The position numbers were made by a program, and so were the translations under genes. Below the pieces are notes generated by a model. The model searched no databases. It was not told the DNA's origin and saw nothing but the letters and a program-made list of their open reading frames with translations. A stretch of 64,000 nucleotides of DNA from Streptomyces sp. DvalAA-43 (lineage in GTDB: Bacteria > Actinomycetota > Actinomycetes > Streptomycetales > Streptomycetaceae), in assembly GCF_900091725.1 (NCBI RefSeq), contig NZ_FMBW01000064.1, positions 186,001 to 250,000 of the forward strand. The letters are read 5' to 3'. This document shows positions 25,285 through 36,692 of the stretch, piece after piece. Numbering within the stretch: the stretch's first letter is position 1; each line of letters begins with the position of its first letter.

Positions 25285-26769
25285 CTACCAATTGGCCGGC
25301 GCGTAGTCCTTGAGGAAGCAGCCGTACAGGTCCTCGCCGTCCTCGCCGCGCACGATCGGGTCGTAGACGCGGGCGGCGCCGTCGACCAGGTCGAGCGGGG
25401 CGTGGAAACCCTCCTCGGCGAGCCGGATCTTGTCGGGGTGCGGGCGCTCGTCGGTGATCCAGCCGGTGTCGACGGCGGTCATCAGGATGCCGTCCTTCTC
25501 GAACATCTCCTGGGCGCTGGTGCGGGTGAGCATGTTCAGGGCGGCCTTGGCCATGTTCGTGTGCGGGTGGCCCGCGCCCTTGTAGCCGCGGCTGAACACG
25601 CCCTCCATCGCGGAGACGTTCACCACGTACGCCCGCTTGGCGGCCGTCGCCGCCATGGCCGGACGGAGTCGGCTGATCAGGATGAACGGGGCGGTGGAGT
25701 TGCAGAGCTGGACCTCCAGCAGCTCGATCGGCTCGACCTCCTCGACCGTCTGGATCCAGCTGTTGGTGTCGTGCAGGTCGGGCACCAGTCCGCCCGCGTC
25801 GATCGCCGTTCCGGCGGCGATCCGCTCCAGCGAGGCTGAGCCGGTGACCAGGGCGAGATCGGTGACGTCCTGTGCGCTCAGACCCTCCTTGCGGGCGGCC
25901 GGCAGGGCCGCGACCCGGTCGACGGTGCCGCTGCCGAAGGTGCCGATGACCTCGGCGGCGGGCAGCTCGCCCGCCGGGAGCGGCGCGGACTCGGCGTTGA
26001 CCAGTTCGCTGTACGCGTTCGGGGAGCGGCGCACCGTCTGCGCCGCGTTGTTGATCAGGATGTCCAGCGGACCCTCGGCCGCGACCGAGTCGGCGAGGGC
26101 GACGACCTGGGCGGGGTCGCGCAGGTCGATGCCGACGATCTTCAGCCGGTGGATCCACTCGTCGCTGTCCGGCATCGCCTTGAAGCGGCGGATCGCGTCG
26201 TTGGGGAAGCGGGTGGTGATGGTGGTGTGGGCTCCGTCGCGCAGCAGCCGCAGCGCGATGTACATGCCGATCTTCGCCCGGCCACCGGTCAGCAGCGCGC
26301 GACGGCCGGTGAGGTCGGTGCGCGCGTCGCGGCGCGAGCGGTTCTCCGCCGCGCACGGCTGGCAGAGCTGGTGGTAGAAGGCGTCCACCTCCACGTACCT
26401 GGCCTTGCAGATGTAGCAGGAGCGGGGCCGCTGGAGCACGCCCGCGATCTCGGCCTGGGCGGACGACGACGGCAGGACGCCCTGGGTCTCGTCGTCGATC
26501 CGGTCGGCCGAGCCGGTCGCGGTGGCTTCGGTGACCGCCTTGTCGTGCGCGGTCTTGGCCGCGCGGCGCTCCTGGCGGCGGCGCTGCTTCACGGTGCGGT
26601 AGATCCCGGCCGTGGCGCGGCGCACGGTGACGGCGTCGGGGTGGTCGACCTCGATGGTGTCGAGTTCGTCGAGCACGCTCAGGCAGACGGCCAGCCGCTC
26701 CGGGTCGATACCGGGACCGAACTCCTCAGTACCGGGAGCGAGCTCCGGGCTGTCCTCTGTCACCGTCAT
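25285..26769 (-). CDS. SDR-family protein with N-terminal zinc ribbon
   Basis: A 494-residue cytosolic fusion. Residues 1-110 are helical and charged. Cys118-x2-Cys121-x14-Cys136-x2-Cys139 forms a zinc-ribbon-like knot. A Rossmann SDR domain follows, with LLTGGRAKIG near 157 for the cofactor, DILINNAAQTVRR and NVSAMEGVF. The usual catalytic YxxxK is not kept: the position four before Lys408 is Thr404 (TNMAK), and the spacing from the candidate Ser is also altered. The protein may therefore be a reductase with a displaced Tyr, or a non-catalytic binder. It is monocistronic. ATG 26769 is the natural start of a long acidic N-terminus. Confidence 0.8.
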   Translation of the reverse strand: MTVTEDSPELAPGTEEFGPGIDPERLAVCLSVLDELDTIEVDHPDAVTVRRATAGIYRTVKQRRRQERRAAKTAHDKAVTEATATGSADRIDDETQGVLPSSSAQAEIAGVLQRPRSCYICKARYVEVDAFYHQLCQPCAAENRSRRDARTDLTGRRALLTGGRAKIGMYIALRLLRDGAHTTITTRFPNDAIRRFKAMPDSDEWIHRLKIVGIDLRDPAQVVALADSVAAEGPLDILINNAAQTVRRSPNAYSELVNAESAPLPAGELPAAEVIGTFGSGTVDRVAALPAARKEGLSAQDVTDLALVTGSASLERIAAGTAIDAGGLVPDLHDTNSWIQTVEEVEPIELLEVQLCNSTAPFILISRLRPAMAATAAKRAYVVNVSAMEGVFSRGYKGAGHPHTNMAKAALNMLTRTSAQEMFEKDGILMTAVDTGWITDERPHPDKIRLAEEGFHAPLDLVDGAARVYDPIVRGEDGEDLYGCFLKDYAPANW

Positions 26770-27035
26770 TGCCGTTCCTCTGTCATCCGTCTCGCGTGGC
26801 GCCGACCGCCGTGCCTGTTCCTGCCGGGCCGAACGCCCCGATCAAGTCTGCCATGCACCGGATACTGCTCCGTTCGCGTGACATCACGGCCCTCCGGCGC
26901 GGTCCCCGGGCGGGTGACCTGGGCGGGTCACCGCCGCCTGTGCCCCGGAGGCTCCTTCACGGGGCGGTCACATATGCTTCGCTGCCATACGGCCGGGGAC
27001 GGGCCGTGCCGTGCGTACGACAAGGGGGGTGCAGA

Positions 27036-28298
27036 GTGGCCGGACTCCCCGCGGGCGGCTCTCCGGCGGGACCGGTCGTCCCCGTGCAGCAGGGCGCTCC
27101 CCCGGCGGGTCAGGGTTCGGTGTGGGACGTCGACGCCGTGATCCTGCTGGTCGAGGACGACGCCGGGGACGCGCTCCTGGTCGAGGAGATGCTCGCGGAC
27201 AGTGAACTGGACTCCGCGCTGACCTGGTGCAAGACCCTGACGGAGGCACGCCGGTTCCTGGCCGGAAGCCGGACGCCGTGCTGCGTACTGCTCGATCTGC
27301 ATCTGCCCGATGTGTTCGGTCTCGACGCCGTCACCCAGATCGTCGAGTCGGCACCGGACGCGGCGATCGTGGTGCTGACCGGCCGGGCCGAGGCCGATAC
27401 GGGCCTGTCGGCCGTGGCGACCGGTGCCCAGGACTACCTCGTCAAGGGACGGCTCGATCCGGAGGCGCTGGGCCGCTCGGTCCGGTACGCCCTCCAGCGC
27501 AAGCAGGTCGAGCGGGCGGCGGCGGCGCTGCGCGCCAATCGTCTGATGGCCCAGGAGAACGCCCGCCTCGAACGCGGTCTGCTGCCCGTGCCCCTGCTGC
27601 TCGACGACTCCTTCGAGGCGGTGGCGCGGTACGAACCGGGCCGGGCACACGCCCTGCTCAGCGGGGACTTCTACGACGTGGTGCAGACGGCCGACGGCAC
27701 GGTGCACGCGGTGATCGGCGATGTGTCGGGGCACGGGGCGGCGGAGGCCGCGCTCGGGGTCTGTCTGCGGGTGGCGTGGCGTACGGCGGTGCTGTGCGCG
27801 ACCGGCCAGCTCGAACAGGTCCGGCTGCTGGAGGAGATCCTGGTCGCCGAGCGGTCCGACCCGCATGTCTTCGCCACCGTCACCACGCTGGCCTTCGCCC
27901 CGGACCGGCGCCGGGTGCGGGTGGTGCGGGCCGGGCACCCCGGTCTGCTGATGCGCGGCGGTGCCCGGGTGAGCTGGGAGGAGCCCGAGCCCGGGATGGC
28001 GCTGGGTCTGGTGCCGGGGACGGGGACGGAGCGGTGGAGCGCCTCGGAGCTGGCCCTCCCCGGGGACGGCCGGATCGTGCTGTTCACGGACGGCCTCTTC
28101 GAAGGGCGCTCGGGCCCGGGTACCCGGCTGGGCGAGGAGGGCCTGCTCGCCCTGGCCCGTGGGCACGGGGCGCTGGCGGCCCGCGAGTTCGTCGACGCCC
28201 TGGTCGACGAGGCCGCGGGGGCTGCGTCCCCGTACGGCGGTCTCGCGGACGACGTGGCCGTGCTCCACCTGGGCTGGGGTCGGAGCGGCGCGCGATGA
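27036..28298 (+). CDS. Response regulator fused to SpoIIE-type phosphatase
   Basis: A 420-residue RsbU-like effector. A receiver domain (about 28-150) has an acidic pocket LLVEDD near 36-41, phosphoacceptor Asp87 in LLDLHLPD and the conserved Lys in YLVKGRL near 135. A short coiled linker (ALRANRLMAQENARLERG) leads to a PP2C SpoIIE domain (about 190-415) with SGDFYDV, GDVSGHG, FTDG and DDVAVL. By family, phosphorylation by a kinase switches phosphatase activity towards an anti-anti-sigma factor. The next gene encodes a kinase and overlaps by four bases. The start is GTG 27036 after a G-rich ribosome site; the frame is open far upstream but is not protein-like there. Confidence 0.92.
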   Translation: MAGLPAGGSPAGPVVPVQQGAPPAGQGSVWDVDAVILLVEDDAGDALLVEEMLADSELDSALTWCKTLTEARRFLAGSRTPCCVLLDLHLPDVFGLDAVTQIVESAPDAAIVVLTGRAEADTGLSAVATGAQDYLVKGRLDPEALGRSVRYALQRKQVERAAAALRANRLMAQENARLERGLLPVPLLLDDSFEAVARYEPGRAHALLSGDFYDVVQTADGTVHAVIGDVSGHGAAEAALGVCLRVAWRTAVLCATGQLEQVRLLEEILVAERSDPHVFATVTTLAFAPDRRRVRVVRAGHPGLLMRGGARVSWEEPEPGMALGLVPGTGTERWSASELALPGDGRIVLFTDGLFEGRSGPGTRLGEEGLLALARGHGALAAREFVDALVDEAAGAASPYGGLADDVAVLHLGWGRSGAR

Positions 28299-29920
28299 GC
28301 ACGCGTGACGCGGCGCCGGAGGCCCGGCGCCGCCCGGCCTCGCGTCTGTCGGTCCAGCACTGGGTCCATCTGATCCTCGCCGTCTTCGTGCTGGTCGTCT
28401 GCGCCGGATCGGTCGCCGGCGGCCTGGTGCTGTCCCGGATGTCCGACCGCACCACCGAGCTGGTGGACCGCATCCAGCCCGCCCGCTCGTCGTCCTTCCA
28501 GTTGCAGAACGCCCTGCTGGACCAGGAGACCGGGGTCCGCGGTTTCGCGCTCACCGGTGACACGACCTTCCTGCGCCCCTACGAACAGGGGATGCGGGAC
28601 GAGCGCCACCGGCTGGCCCGGATGCGGGCGCTCGTCGGGGACGAGCAGCCCTTCGCCGACGATCTCGACCGGATCGCCGAGGCCGCGCGGGAGTGGCGCG
28701 GCCGGCACGCCGAGCCGCTGATCGCCGAGGTCCGCCGGGACGGTCCGGCGTCCGAGTCCTCGTCCCCGATCCGGCGGAGCAAGGACGAATTCGACACGCT
28801 GCGGCGGCTGTACACGGCCCAGCAGGCCCACCTCGACGTGGCGCGCGACCGGGCCCGCGCCGATCTGGGCACCGCCCGCACCACCCGGGACCAGGTGTTC
28901 ATCGCGCTGGTCGTGGGTTTCCTGCTGGCCGTGGTCTCGCTGGGCCTCCTGCTGCACCGGATGGTGGGGCGGCCGCTGAACAGGCTGACCGCCGCCTCCG
29001 ACACGGTCCGTTCGGGGGCGTTCCGCAACCGGATCGAGGTCGGTGGCCCCTCGGACGTGCGCGCGGTGGCGGCGGCCGTCGAGGACATGCGGCGCCGTAT
29101 CGTCGGGGAGCTCGCCGCTTCCCAGGAGCGCGAGAAGCTGCTGGCGGAACAGGCCCAGGAGCTGCGCCGGTCCAACGCGGAGCTGGAGCAGTTCGCCTAT
29201 GTCGCCTCGCACGATCTGCAGGAGCCGCTGCGCAAGGTGGCCTCGTTCTGCCGGCTCCTGGAGAAGCGGGCCGCGGCCTCGCTCGACGACCGGGCCCGGC
29301 AGTACATCGACTACGCGGTGGACGGCGCGACCCGGATGCAGGTGCTGATCGACGATCTGCTCACCTTCTCCCGTGTGGGCCGGGTGCACGACAAGTGGAA
29401 GCCGGTCGGCCTCGACCGGACCCTCGACCGGGCGCTGGCCGATCTGGCGCTGGTCGTCGAGGAGTCCGGGGCCGTGGTCGTACGGGAGGGGCCGTTGCCC
29501 GAGGTGACCGGGGACGCCACGGCGCTCTCCATGGTCTGGCAGAACCTGATCGGCAACGCGGTGAAGTTCCGCCGGCCGGACGTGCCGTGCCGGATCACCG
29601 TCGGCTGTGTGCGGGAGGGCGAGGACTGGCACTTCCTGGTGGCGGACAACGGCATCGGCATCGCGCCCGAGTCCGCGCAGAAGGTGTTCGTCATCTTCCA
29701 GCGGCTGCACGGCAGGGACGCCTACGAGGGAACGGGCATCGGCCTGGCCCTGTGCAGGAAGATCGTGGAGTTCCACGGAGGCCGGATCTGGCTGGACGAG
29801 GAGCCCTCCGAAGGCACCCGCATCCGTTTCACGCTGCCGGTCGCCCCCGACGCCCCGGCGCACGCCGGGGCGGAACCGCCCGTTGTGGAGACCGCGGCGG
29901 GGCGGTCCTGCCATGGTTGA
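28295..29920 (+). CDS. CHASE3-HAMP histidine kinase
   Basis: A 541-residue membrane kinase. A first helix (about 24-47) and a second (about 205-228) bracket a CHASE3-type extracellular sensor containing LLDQETGVRGFALTGD. HAMP (about 228-285), a coiled segment and the kinase core follow. Phosphoacceptor His306 lies in VASHDLQEPLRKV, a pattern shared with phytochrome-like kinases. The ATPase domain has NLIGNAVKF, DNGIGI and GTGIGLALCRKI boxes. It almost certainly phosphorylates the receiver of the preceding gene, with which it overlaps by four bases. Confidence 0.92.
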   Translation: MSTRDAAPEARRRPASRLSVQHWVHLILAVFVLVVCAGSVAGGLVLSRMSDRTTELVDRIQPARSSSFQLQNALLDQETGVRGFALTGDTTFLRPYEQGMRDERHRLARMRALVGDEQPFADDLDRIAEAAREWRGRHAEPLIAEVRRDGPASESSSPIRRSKDEFDTLRRLYTAQQAHLDVARDRARADLGTARTTRDQVFIALVVGFLLAVVSLGLLLHRMVGRPLNRLTAASDTVRSGAFRNRIEVGGPSDVRAVAAAVEDMRRRIVGELAASQEREKLLAEQAQELRRSNAELEQFAYVASHDLQEPLRKVASFCRLLEKRAAASLDDRARQYIDYAVDGATRMQVLIDDLLTFSRVGRVHDKWKPVGLDRTLDRALADLALVVEESGAVVVREGPLPEVTGDATALSMVWQNLIGNAVKFRRPDVPCRITVGCVREGEDWHFLVADNGIGIAPESAQKVFVIFQRLHGRDAYEGTGIGLALCRKIVEFHGGRIWLDEEPSEGTRIRFTLPVAPDAPAHAGAEPPVVETAAGRSCHG

Positions 29921-30020
29921 GATCTACCGGGTTCTGCCCGGAGTGGGACCGTTCGCCGCGGGTAGGCGGACACCGAGAAGCTGTCACCGAACACCCCTGC
30001 GTCACCCCTGGCTGGAGCAC

Positions 30021-30476
30021 ATGAACGAACAGGTCACCTCGCGACCGGCCGACCGACCCTGCCCGGACCGGTCCACGGAGGTTCTGCACAGCGCCGAGGT
30101 GTTCGACGGCGAGCCCGGCTGCATCGCGCAGGCACGGGCGCTGGCCGACCGCTTCCTGGTCCGGCTGGCCGCCGAATGGCTCGCGGTCTTCGGTGAGCAC
30201 ACCCGCAGCGACCTGCTGCTGGCGGTGAGCGAGCTGGTCACCAACGCCGACCGCTACAGCCAGGGCCCGTATCTGCTGGAGCTGGAGGGCACCGCGGAGC
30301 GCGTCAGCGTCACGGTGTACGACTCCAGCACCGCTCTGCCGCTGTTCTACTCCCCCGACCCGACGCGCCCCGGCGGCCACGGCATGGAGATCGTGGTGGC
30401 ACTGTGCGACCGGCTGACCGCCGAGCGCGTGCCGGTGGGCAAGCGCATCCGGGCCGAGTTCGAACTGAGCAGCTGA
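30021..30476 (+). CDS. HATPase_c_2 regulatory ATP-binding protein
   Basis: A 151-residue protein with one GHKL ATPase domain of the anti-sigma-factor type. ELVTNADRYS near 71-80 is the N box and GGHGMEIVVALCDRL near 118-132 the G box. By family these Streptomyces proteins are serine kinases of partner-switching pathways. Being third in the operon with a receiver-phosphatase and a kinase, it is the natural antagonist whose target the phosphatase would dephosphorylate. The start is ATG 30021 with GGAG only three bases away. An alternative ATG at 29913 overlaps the kinase stop. A terminator follows at once. Confidence 0.8.
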   Translation: MNEQVTSRPADRPCPDRSTEVLHSAEVFDGEPGCIAQARALADRFLVRLAAEWLAVFGEHTRSDLLLAVSELVTNADRYSQGPYLLELEGTAERVSVTVYDSSTALPLFYSPDPTRPGGHGMEIVVALCDRLTAERVPVGKRIRAEFELSS

Positions 30477-30479
30477 GCT

Positions 30480-30509
30480 GTGGGGCGGGCGGGACGCCGC
30501 CCGCCCCAC
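30480..30509. terminator. 13-base-stem bidirectional terminator
   Basis: GTGGGGCGGGCGG (30480-30492) pairs with CCGCCCGCCCCAC (30497-30509) around GACG. It lies between the convergent ATPase and GH92 genes. Confidence 0.85.
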
Positions 30510-30517
30510 GACCACGC

Positions 30518-32881
30518 TCAGCCCAGTGCGGGCGGCGCGTCCGCGTCGGAGGTGCCCCAGTCCGAGGGACGGCTGCCCACCGTGAAGGAGAGCGAGCGGG
30601 CCGAGCGGATGTCGTCGGTGGTCAGATAGGTGCGCGAGCGCGCCGTACCGTCGAGCCGGGCCGACTGGATGTAGCGGTCGGTGGCCGAGGTGCCGGGTGC
30701 GCTGACCGTGAACGATCCGCGCGGGTAGTAGCGGCGGTCGAGCCTGATGTCGACGCGCTCGAAGGCGGGCGTGGACAGCCCCCAGGTGTCGGTGCCCGGC
30801 TGGACCGGGAAGACACCGATGGCGGAGAGCACCATCCACGCGGACATGGTGCCGAGGTCGTCGTTGCCGGTCATGCCGGTCGGGGCGTCGGTGAACAGGG
30901 TCAGGGCCGCGTGCACCACATCGGTGGTCTGCCACGGCCGGCCGGTGGAGAGATAGGTGTACGGGGCGATCAGGTCGGGCTCGTTCTGCGGGTTGTACTT
31001 GTCGGCGTTGTAGTACGCGTACGGGCCGTTGACCCAGACCTCACGGGCGGTCTTCGCGGGGTCGGCGAGCAGCTCGTCATAGGCGAAGAAGGAGTCGAGC
31101 CGTTGGTTGGCTGCGGCCTTCCCGCCGATCAGCGCGACCATGCCGGGCAGGTCCTGCGGGACGAGCCACTGGTACTGCCAGGACGTGCCCTCGTGGAATC
31201 CCTCGCTCTCGGCCGGGTCGGCGGGCCCGGTGAAGGCACCGGCGGTGTCGCGGGCGCGGAAGAAGCCGGTCGAGGGGTCGAAGATCTTCCGGTAGTTCCG
31301 GGAGCGTTCCGCGTACCGCTTCGCGTCGGCGGCGTGGCCGAGGTCGCGGGCCATCTCGCCGAGCATCGCGTCGGACAGCGCGTACTCCAGGGTGGCGGAG
31401 GCGCCGTGGTCGTAGTCCGAGTCGCCGGGCTTGGTGTGCGGGCGGTCCTTGATGTACGGGGCGAACCCGTCCTTGAGGTACTGGACGTTGGCCTCGCGGC
31501 CCACGGGGGCGGAGTCGGCGGGTGGCACTCCGTCGGCGTTCTTCTTCAGGGCGCGGTACGCCTCCTCCTCGTGCCCCTTCAGCAGTCCCTGCTGGTAGGC
31601 GTTGGTGAGGAAGGGGGTGACCGGGTCGCCGGTCATGATGTTCGTCTCGACCGTGCCGTAGCCCCATTTGGGGAGCCAGCCGCTCTCGGCGTCGATCCGC
31701 AGGACCGAGAGCGCCATGTCCCGGGACTCGCGCGGGGCGAGCAGGGAGAGCAGCTGGGCCTGGGTGCGGTAGGTGTCCCAGAGCGACCAGTTCTGGTAGT
31801 AGGTGAACGCCCCGTCGGCCCCGACGGCGCGGTGGATCCGCTGGTCCCAGCCGGTGTAGCGGCCGTCGACGTCGCTGCCGATGTTGGGGGCGAGGAAGGA
31901 ACGGTAGAGGGAGGAGTAGAAGGTGCGGCGGAGCTGGTCACCGCCGCCCTGCGCCCGCACGCCTTCGAGCCGCTTCTCCCAGGCCTGCCGAGCGGCGTGC
32001 CGGACCCGGTCGAAGCCGCGGCCGCCCTCGGCGCGGAGGTTGCGCGCGGCGCCCTCGGCGTCGACGTAGCTCAGGGCGGTGGTGGCCTCGACGGTGCGGT
32101 CCTTCGTGGTGTCGAAGCGCAGCCAGGCGCCGTTGCGGTCCCCGGCGGCCGAGGACTTCCTGGAGCCTTCGGTGACGGTGCCGCCGTTCCAGGTACCGGA
32201 GGTGGTGAACGGCCGGTCGAAGCGGGTGACCGTGTAGAGCGTGTACGGCTTGGTGTCCTGGCAGAAGCCGCTGCCCGTGATCGCGGTCCGTACCGTCCGG
32301 TTGTCGAGGATCTCGACCTCGGAGGCGAGTGTCCGGTGCAGCGACTGGCCCGCGTTGAGCAGGACGTTGGCCTTGTCGGTGGCGGGGAAGGTGTAGCGCT
32401 GCACACCGGTGCGGCTGCTCGCGGTGAGTTCGGCGCCGATCCCGGTCTTCAGCCCGACCCGGTAGTAGCCGGGGGTGGCCTGCTCGTCGTCGTGGCTGAA
32501 CTCCGCCGCGTACCGGGCGTAGTCGGTCTCCGCGATGTCCCCGGTGGTGGGCAGGACCGGCAGATCGCCGCCGAGACCGCAGCCGACGCCGGAGAGATGG
32601 ACGGTGGAGAAGCCGCGGATGTGGTTCTCGCCGTAGTCGTAGCCGGTGTTGTGGCCGGTGTCCGGGGAGAACTGCACCATGCCGAACGGCACGGAGGCGC
32701 CGGGGTAGGTGTTGCCCTCGTTCTGGGTGCCGATGAACGGGTTGACCAGGTCGGTCAGTTGTTCATCTGCGCGGGGCGCGGCCTGGGCGGTGGCCCCGGT
32801 GGTGAGAAAACCGCCGAGGAGCGCGACGGCGGCGAGCGCGGCCGCGGGACCGCGGAGTCGTGGCCATGGGGTCCGGTGCAT
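30518..32881 (-). CDS. Secreted GH92 alpha-mannosidase
   Basis: A 787-residue exported exo-mannosidase. A Sec signal peptide (residues 10-35) precedes the GH92 N-terminal beta domain, which starts LVNPFIGTQNEGNTYPGASVPFGMVQFSPDTG-like and contains HLSGVGCGLGGDLP near 105. The alpha/alpha barrel follows, with WSLWDTYRTQ near 370 and GNDDLGTMSAWMVLSAIG near 685, a segment typical of the family's calcium-dependent site. By family it removes alpha-linked mannose, often alpha-1,2, from glycans. The start is ATG 32881 because AAGGAGG lies seven bases before it. A palindromic operator sits 17 bases upstream. Confidence 0.93.
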   Translation of the reverse strand: MHRTPWPRLRGPAAALAAVALLGGFLTTGATAQAAPRADEQLTDLVNPFIGTQNEGNTYPGASVPFGMVQFSPDTGHNTGYDYGENHIRGFSTVHLSGVGCGLGGDLPVLPTTGDIAETDYARYAAEFSHDDEQATPGYYRVGLKTGIGAELTASSRTGVQRYTFPATDKANVLLNAGQSLHRTLASEVEILDNRTVRTAITGSGFCQDTKPYTLYTVTRFDRPFTTSGTWNGGTVTEGSRKSSAAGDRNGAWLRFDTTKDRTVEATTALSYVDAEGAARNLRAEGGRGFDRVRHAARQAWEKRLEGVRAQGGGDQLRRTFYSSLYRSFLAPNIGSDVDGRYTGWDQRIHRAVGADGAFTYYQNWSLWDTYRTQAQLLSLLAPRESRDMALSVLRIDAESGWLPKWGYGTVETNIMTGDPVTPFLTNAYQQGLLKGHEEEAYRALKKNADGVPPADSAPVGREANVQYLKDGFAPYIKDRPHTKPGDSDYDHGASATLEYALSDAMLGEMARDLGHAADAKRYAERSRNYRKIFDPSTGFFRARDTAGAFTGPADPAESEGFHEGTSWQYQWLVPQDLPGMVALIGGKAAANQRLDSFFAYDELLADPAKTAREVWVNGPYAYYNADKYNPQNEPDLIAPYTYLSTGRPWQTTDVVHAALTLFTDAPTGMTGNDDLGTMSAWMVLSAIGVFPVQPGTDTWGLSTPAFERVDIRLDRRYYPRGSFTVSAPGTSATDRYIQSARLDGTARSRTYLTTDDIRSARSLSFTVGSRPSDWGTSDADAPPALG

Positions 32882-32897
32882 GGGGTACTCCTCCTTG

Positions 32898-32909
32898 GAC
32901 AACGTTGTC
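32898..32909. promoter_or_regulatory. LacI-like palindromic operator before GH92
   Basis: GACAACGTTGTC is a perfect 12-base palindrome with a central CG, typical of LacI-family sites. It lies next to the ribosome site, where repressor would block transcription or elongation. Confidence 0.6.
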
Positions 32910-33013
32910 AGAGCGCGCTCATTCTTGGTTCCCCGGCGAGGTGCGTCAAGGGTGCCGACCGGGCGCCGCGGCCCGCCCCCGGTGGACGGGACGGACCGCG
33001 GGACCGTTGCGGG

Positions 33014-35623
<2,610 letters not shown>

Positions 35624-35671
35624 GGATCCTCCTAGCTGAGGAAGGGTGGCGGCTCGTTGCAACAGGATGTA

Positions 35672-35679
35672 CAACGTTG
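35672..35679. promoter_or_regulatory. CAACGTTG palindrome before GH2 gene
   Basis: CAACGTTG, in the context TACAACGTTGGA, shares the 8-base core of the GH92 operator and lies about 50 bases before the GH2 start. It is a likely site for the same LacI-type regulator. Confidence 0.45.
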
Positions 35680-35783
35680 GAAGGAACGGCAGTTGGCATG
35701 ACAGCACGACATCCGAGCCGCTGTCCAGGTACATGACAAATCGAGAGGGAAGCGCGGCTTCCGTCCGGCGGGGCGGTGCCGGG

Positions 35784-36464
35784 TCAGGCGCTCTCGAAGA
35801 CGCAGTCGCCGCACAGGCCGCCGCCCGGTGTGCGGTAGTACAGACAGCAGCTGCGGCGGCGGAACGCCGCGTCGTGCGGGGCGCCGGTGTTCCGCAGGTC
35901 CGGGTGGTCGAAGAGTTCGGCCGCCAGTGCGCGGGCCCGCGCGGCCACGTCGGGGCGGCGGTGGGTACGCGCCCAGGCGACGAGCCGGCGCAGGGCTCCG
36001 GCCAGCGCGGAACCGGCGTTGCCCCACAGCAGCCGGTCGGACAGGGGGCCGTCCCGGTGGATCGCCTCGGCAAGGGGCACCAGGTGGCCGTACTGGACGG
36101 CCTCCCGGATCCGGCAGGCGGTGCCGGGCAGCGACTCGACCCCGTCCAGCCATAGATCGTCGGGGGCCGGCTGCCCCGGGTCCCAGTAAAGGGCGCCGGG
36201 CGGGAGCGCGGGGAAGTGTCCGGTCAGGGCCGCCGGGCCGAGCGCCACCGACCAGAGCCGGGAGGCCAGCCCCAGGTGTGCGACGGAGGCGGCCACTCTG
36301 CGCTCGGAGGTGCCCAGCCGGGCGGCGACCGTGTCGATGCGGGCCGTGAGCGGAGCCGACTCCCCCGTGTACAGCCGGGCCAGCGGACGGTGTGCGCCGT
36401 CGGGCGGCGCGGTGGTCCGCAGCGCGAAGAATCCGCCCACCGAGGCCGCCGCGGACCCGTCCAT
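35784..36464 (-). CDS. FhuF-like [2Fe-2S] protein
   Basis: A 226-residue protein whose C-terminus carries the FhuF/siderophore-reductase cluster motif: Cys206-Cys207, then Cys218 and Cys221 (CC-x10-C-x2-C). By family it is a cytosolic reductase that releases iron from imported ferric siderophores. The N-terminal 190 residues are helical without further motifs. It is not linked to the siderophore operon at 6.4-9.5 kb and shows no iron box, so its control is unclear. The start is ATG 36464 with AAGGAG eight bases before. Confidence 0.78.
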   Translation of the reverse strand: MDGSAAASVGGFFALRTTAPPDGAHRPLARLYTGESAPLTARIDTVAARLGTSERRVAASVAHLGLASRLWSVALGPAALTGHFPALPPGALYWDPGQPAPDDLWLDGVESLPGTACRIREAVQYGHLVPLAEAIHRDGPLSDRLLWGNAGSALAGALRRLVAWARTHRRPDVAARARALAAELFDHPDLRNTGAPHDAAFRRRSCCLYYRTPGGGLCGDCVFESA

Positions 36465-36581
36465 CGCATGTGCTCCTTCCCGGCGTTCCGGCCGCCGGAC
36501 CCGGCTGCGGGAACGCCCCGGCGCGCCCCGTCCGTCGTTCACCGTAACCCCGCGCGGCGAGGGACCCCGCGTCCTCCGGAG

Positions 36582-36640
36582 GGAGGACTACCCACCGTAG
36601 GAGGACACTGGGACTACGGCCGTACTACCAAAGCAGTACG
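36582..36640. promoter_or_regulatory. Inverted repeats in divergent region of FhuF-like and DMT genes
   Basis: CTACC-cacc-GTAG lies near 36588, and CGTACT (36621-36626) pairs with AGTACG (36635-36640). Several ACTAC/GTACT half-sites recur in the 228-base divergent gap. The pattern resembles response-regulator sites, but no consensus was assigned. Confidence 0.3.
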
Positions 36641-36692
36641 CCCGATCGCCGTCTCAAGGACGACGACGCGGCCGCGTCGAAGGGACATCGTG

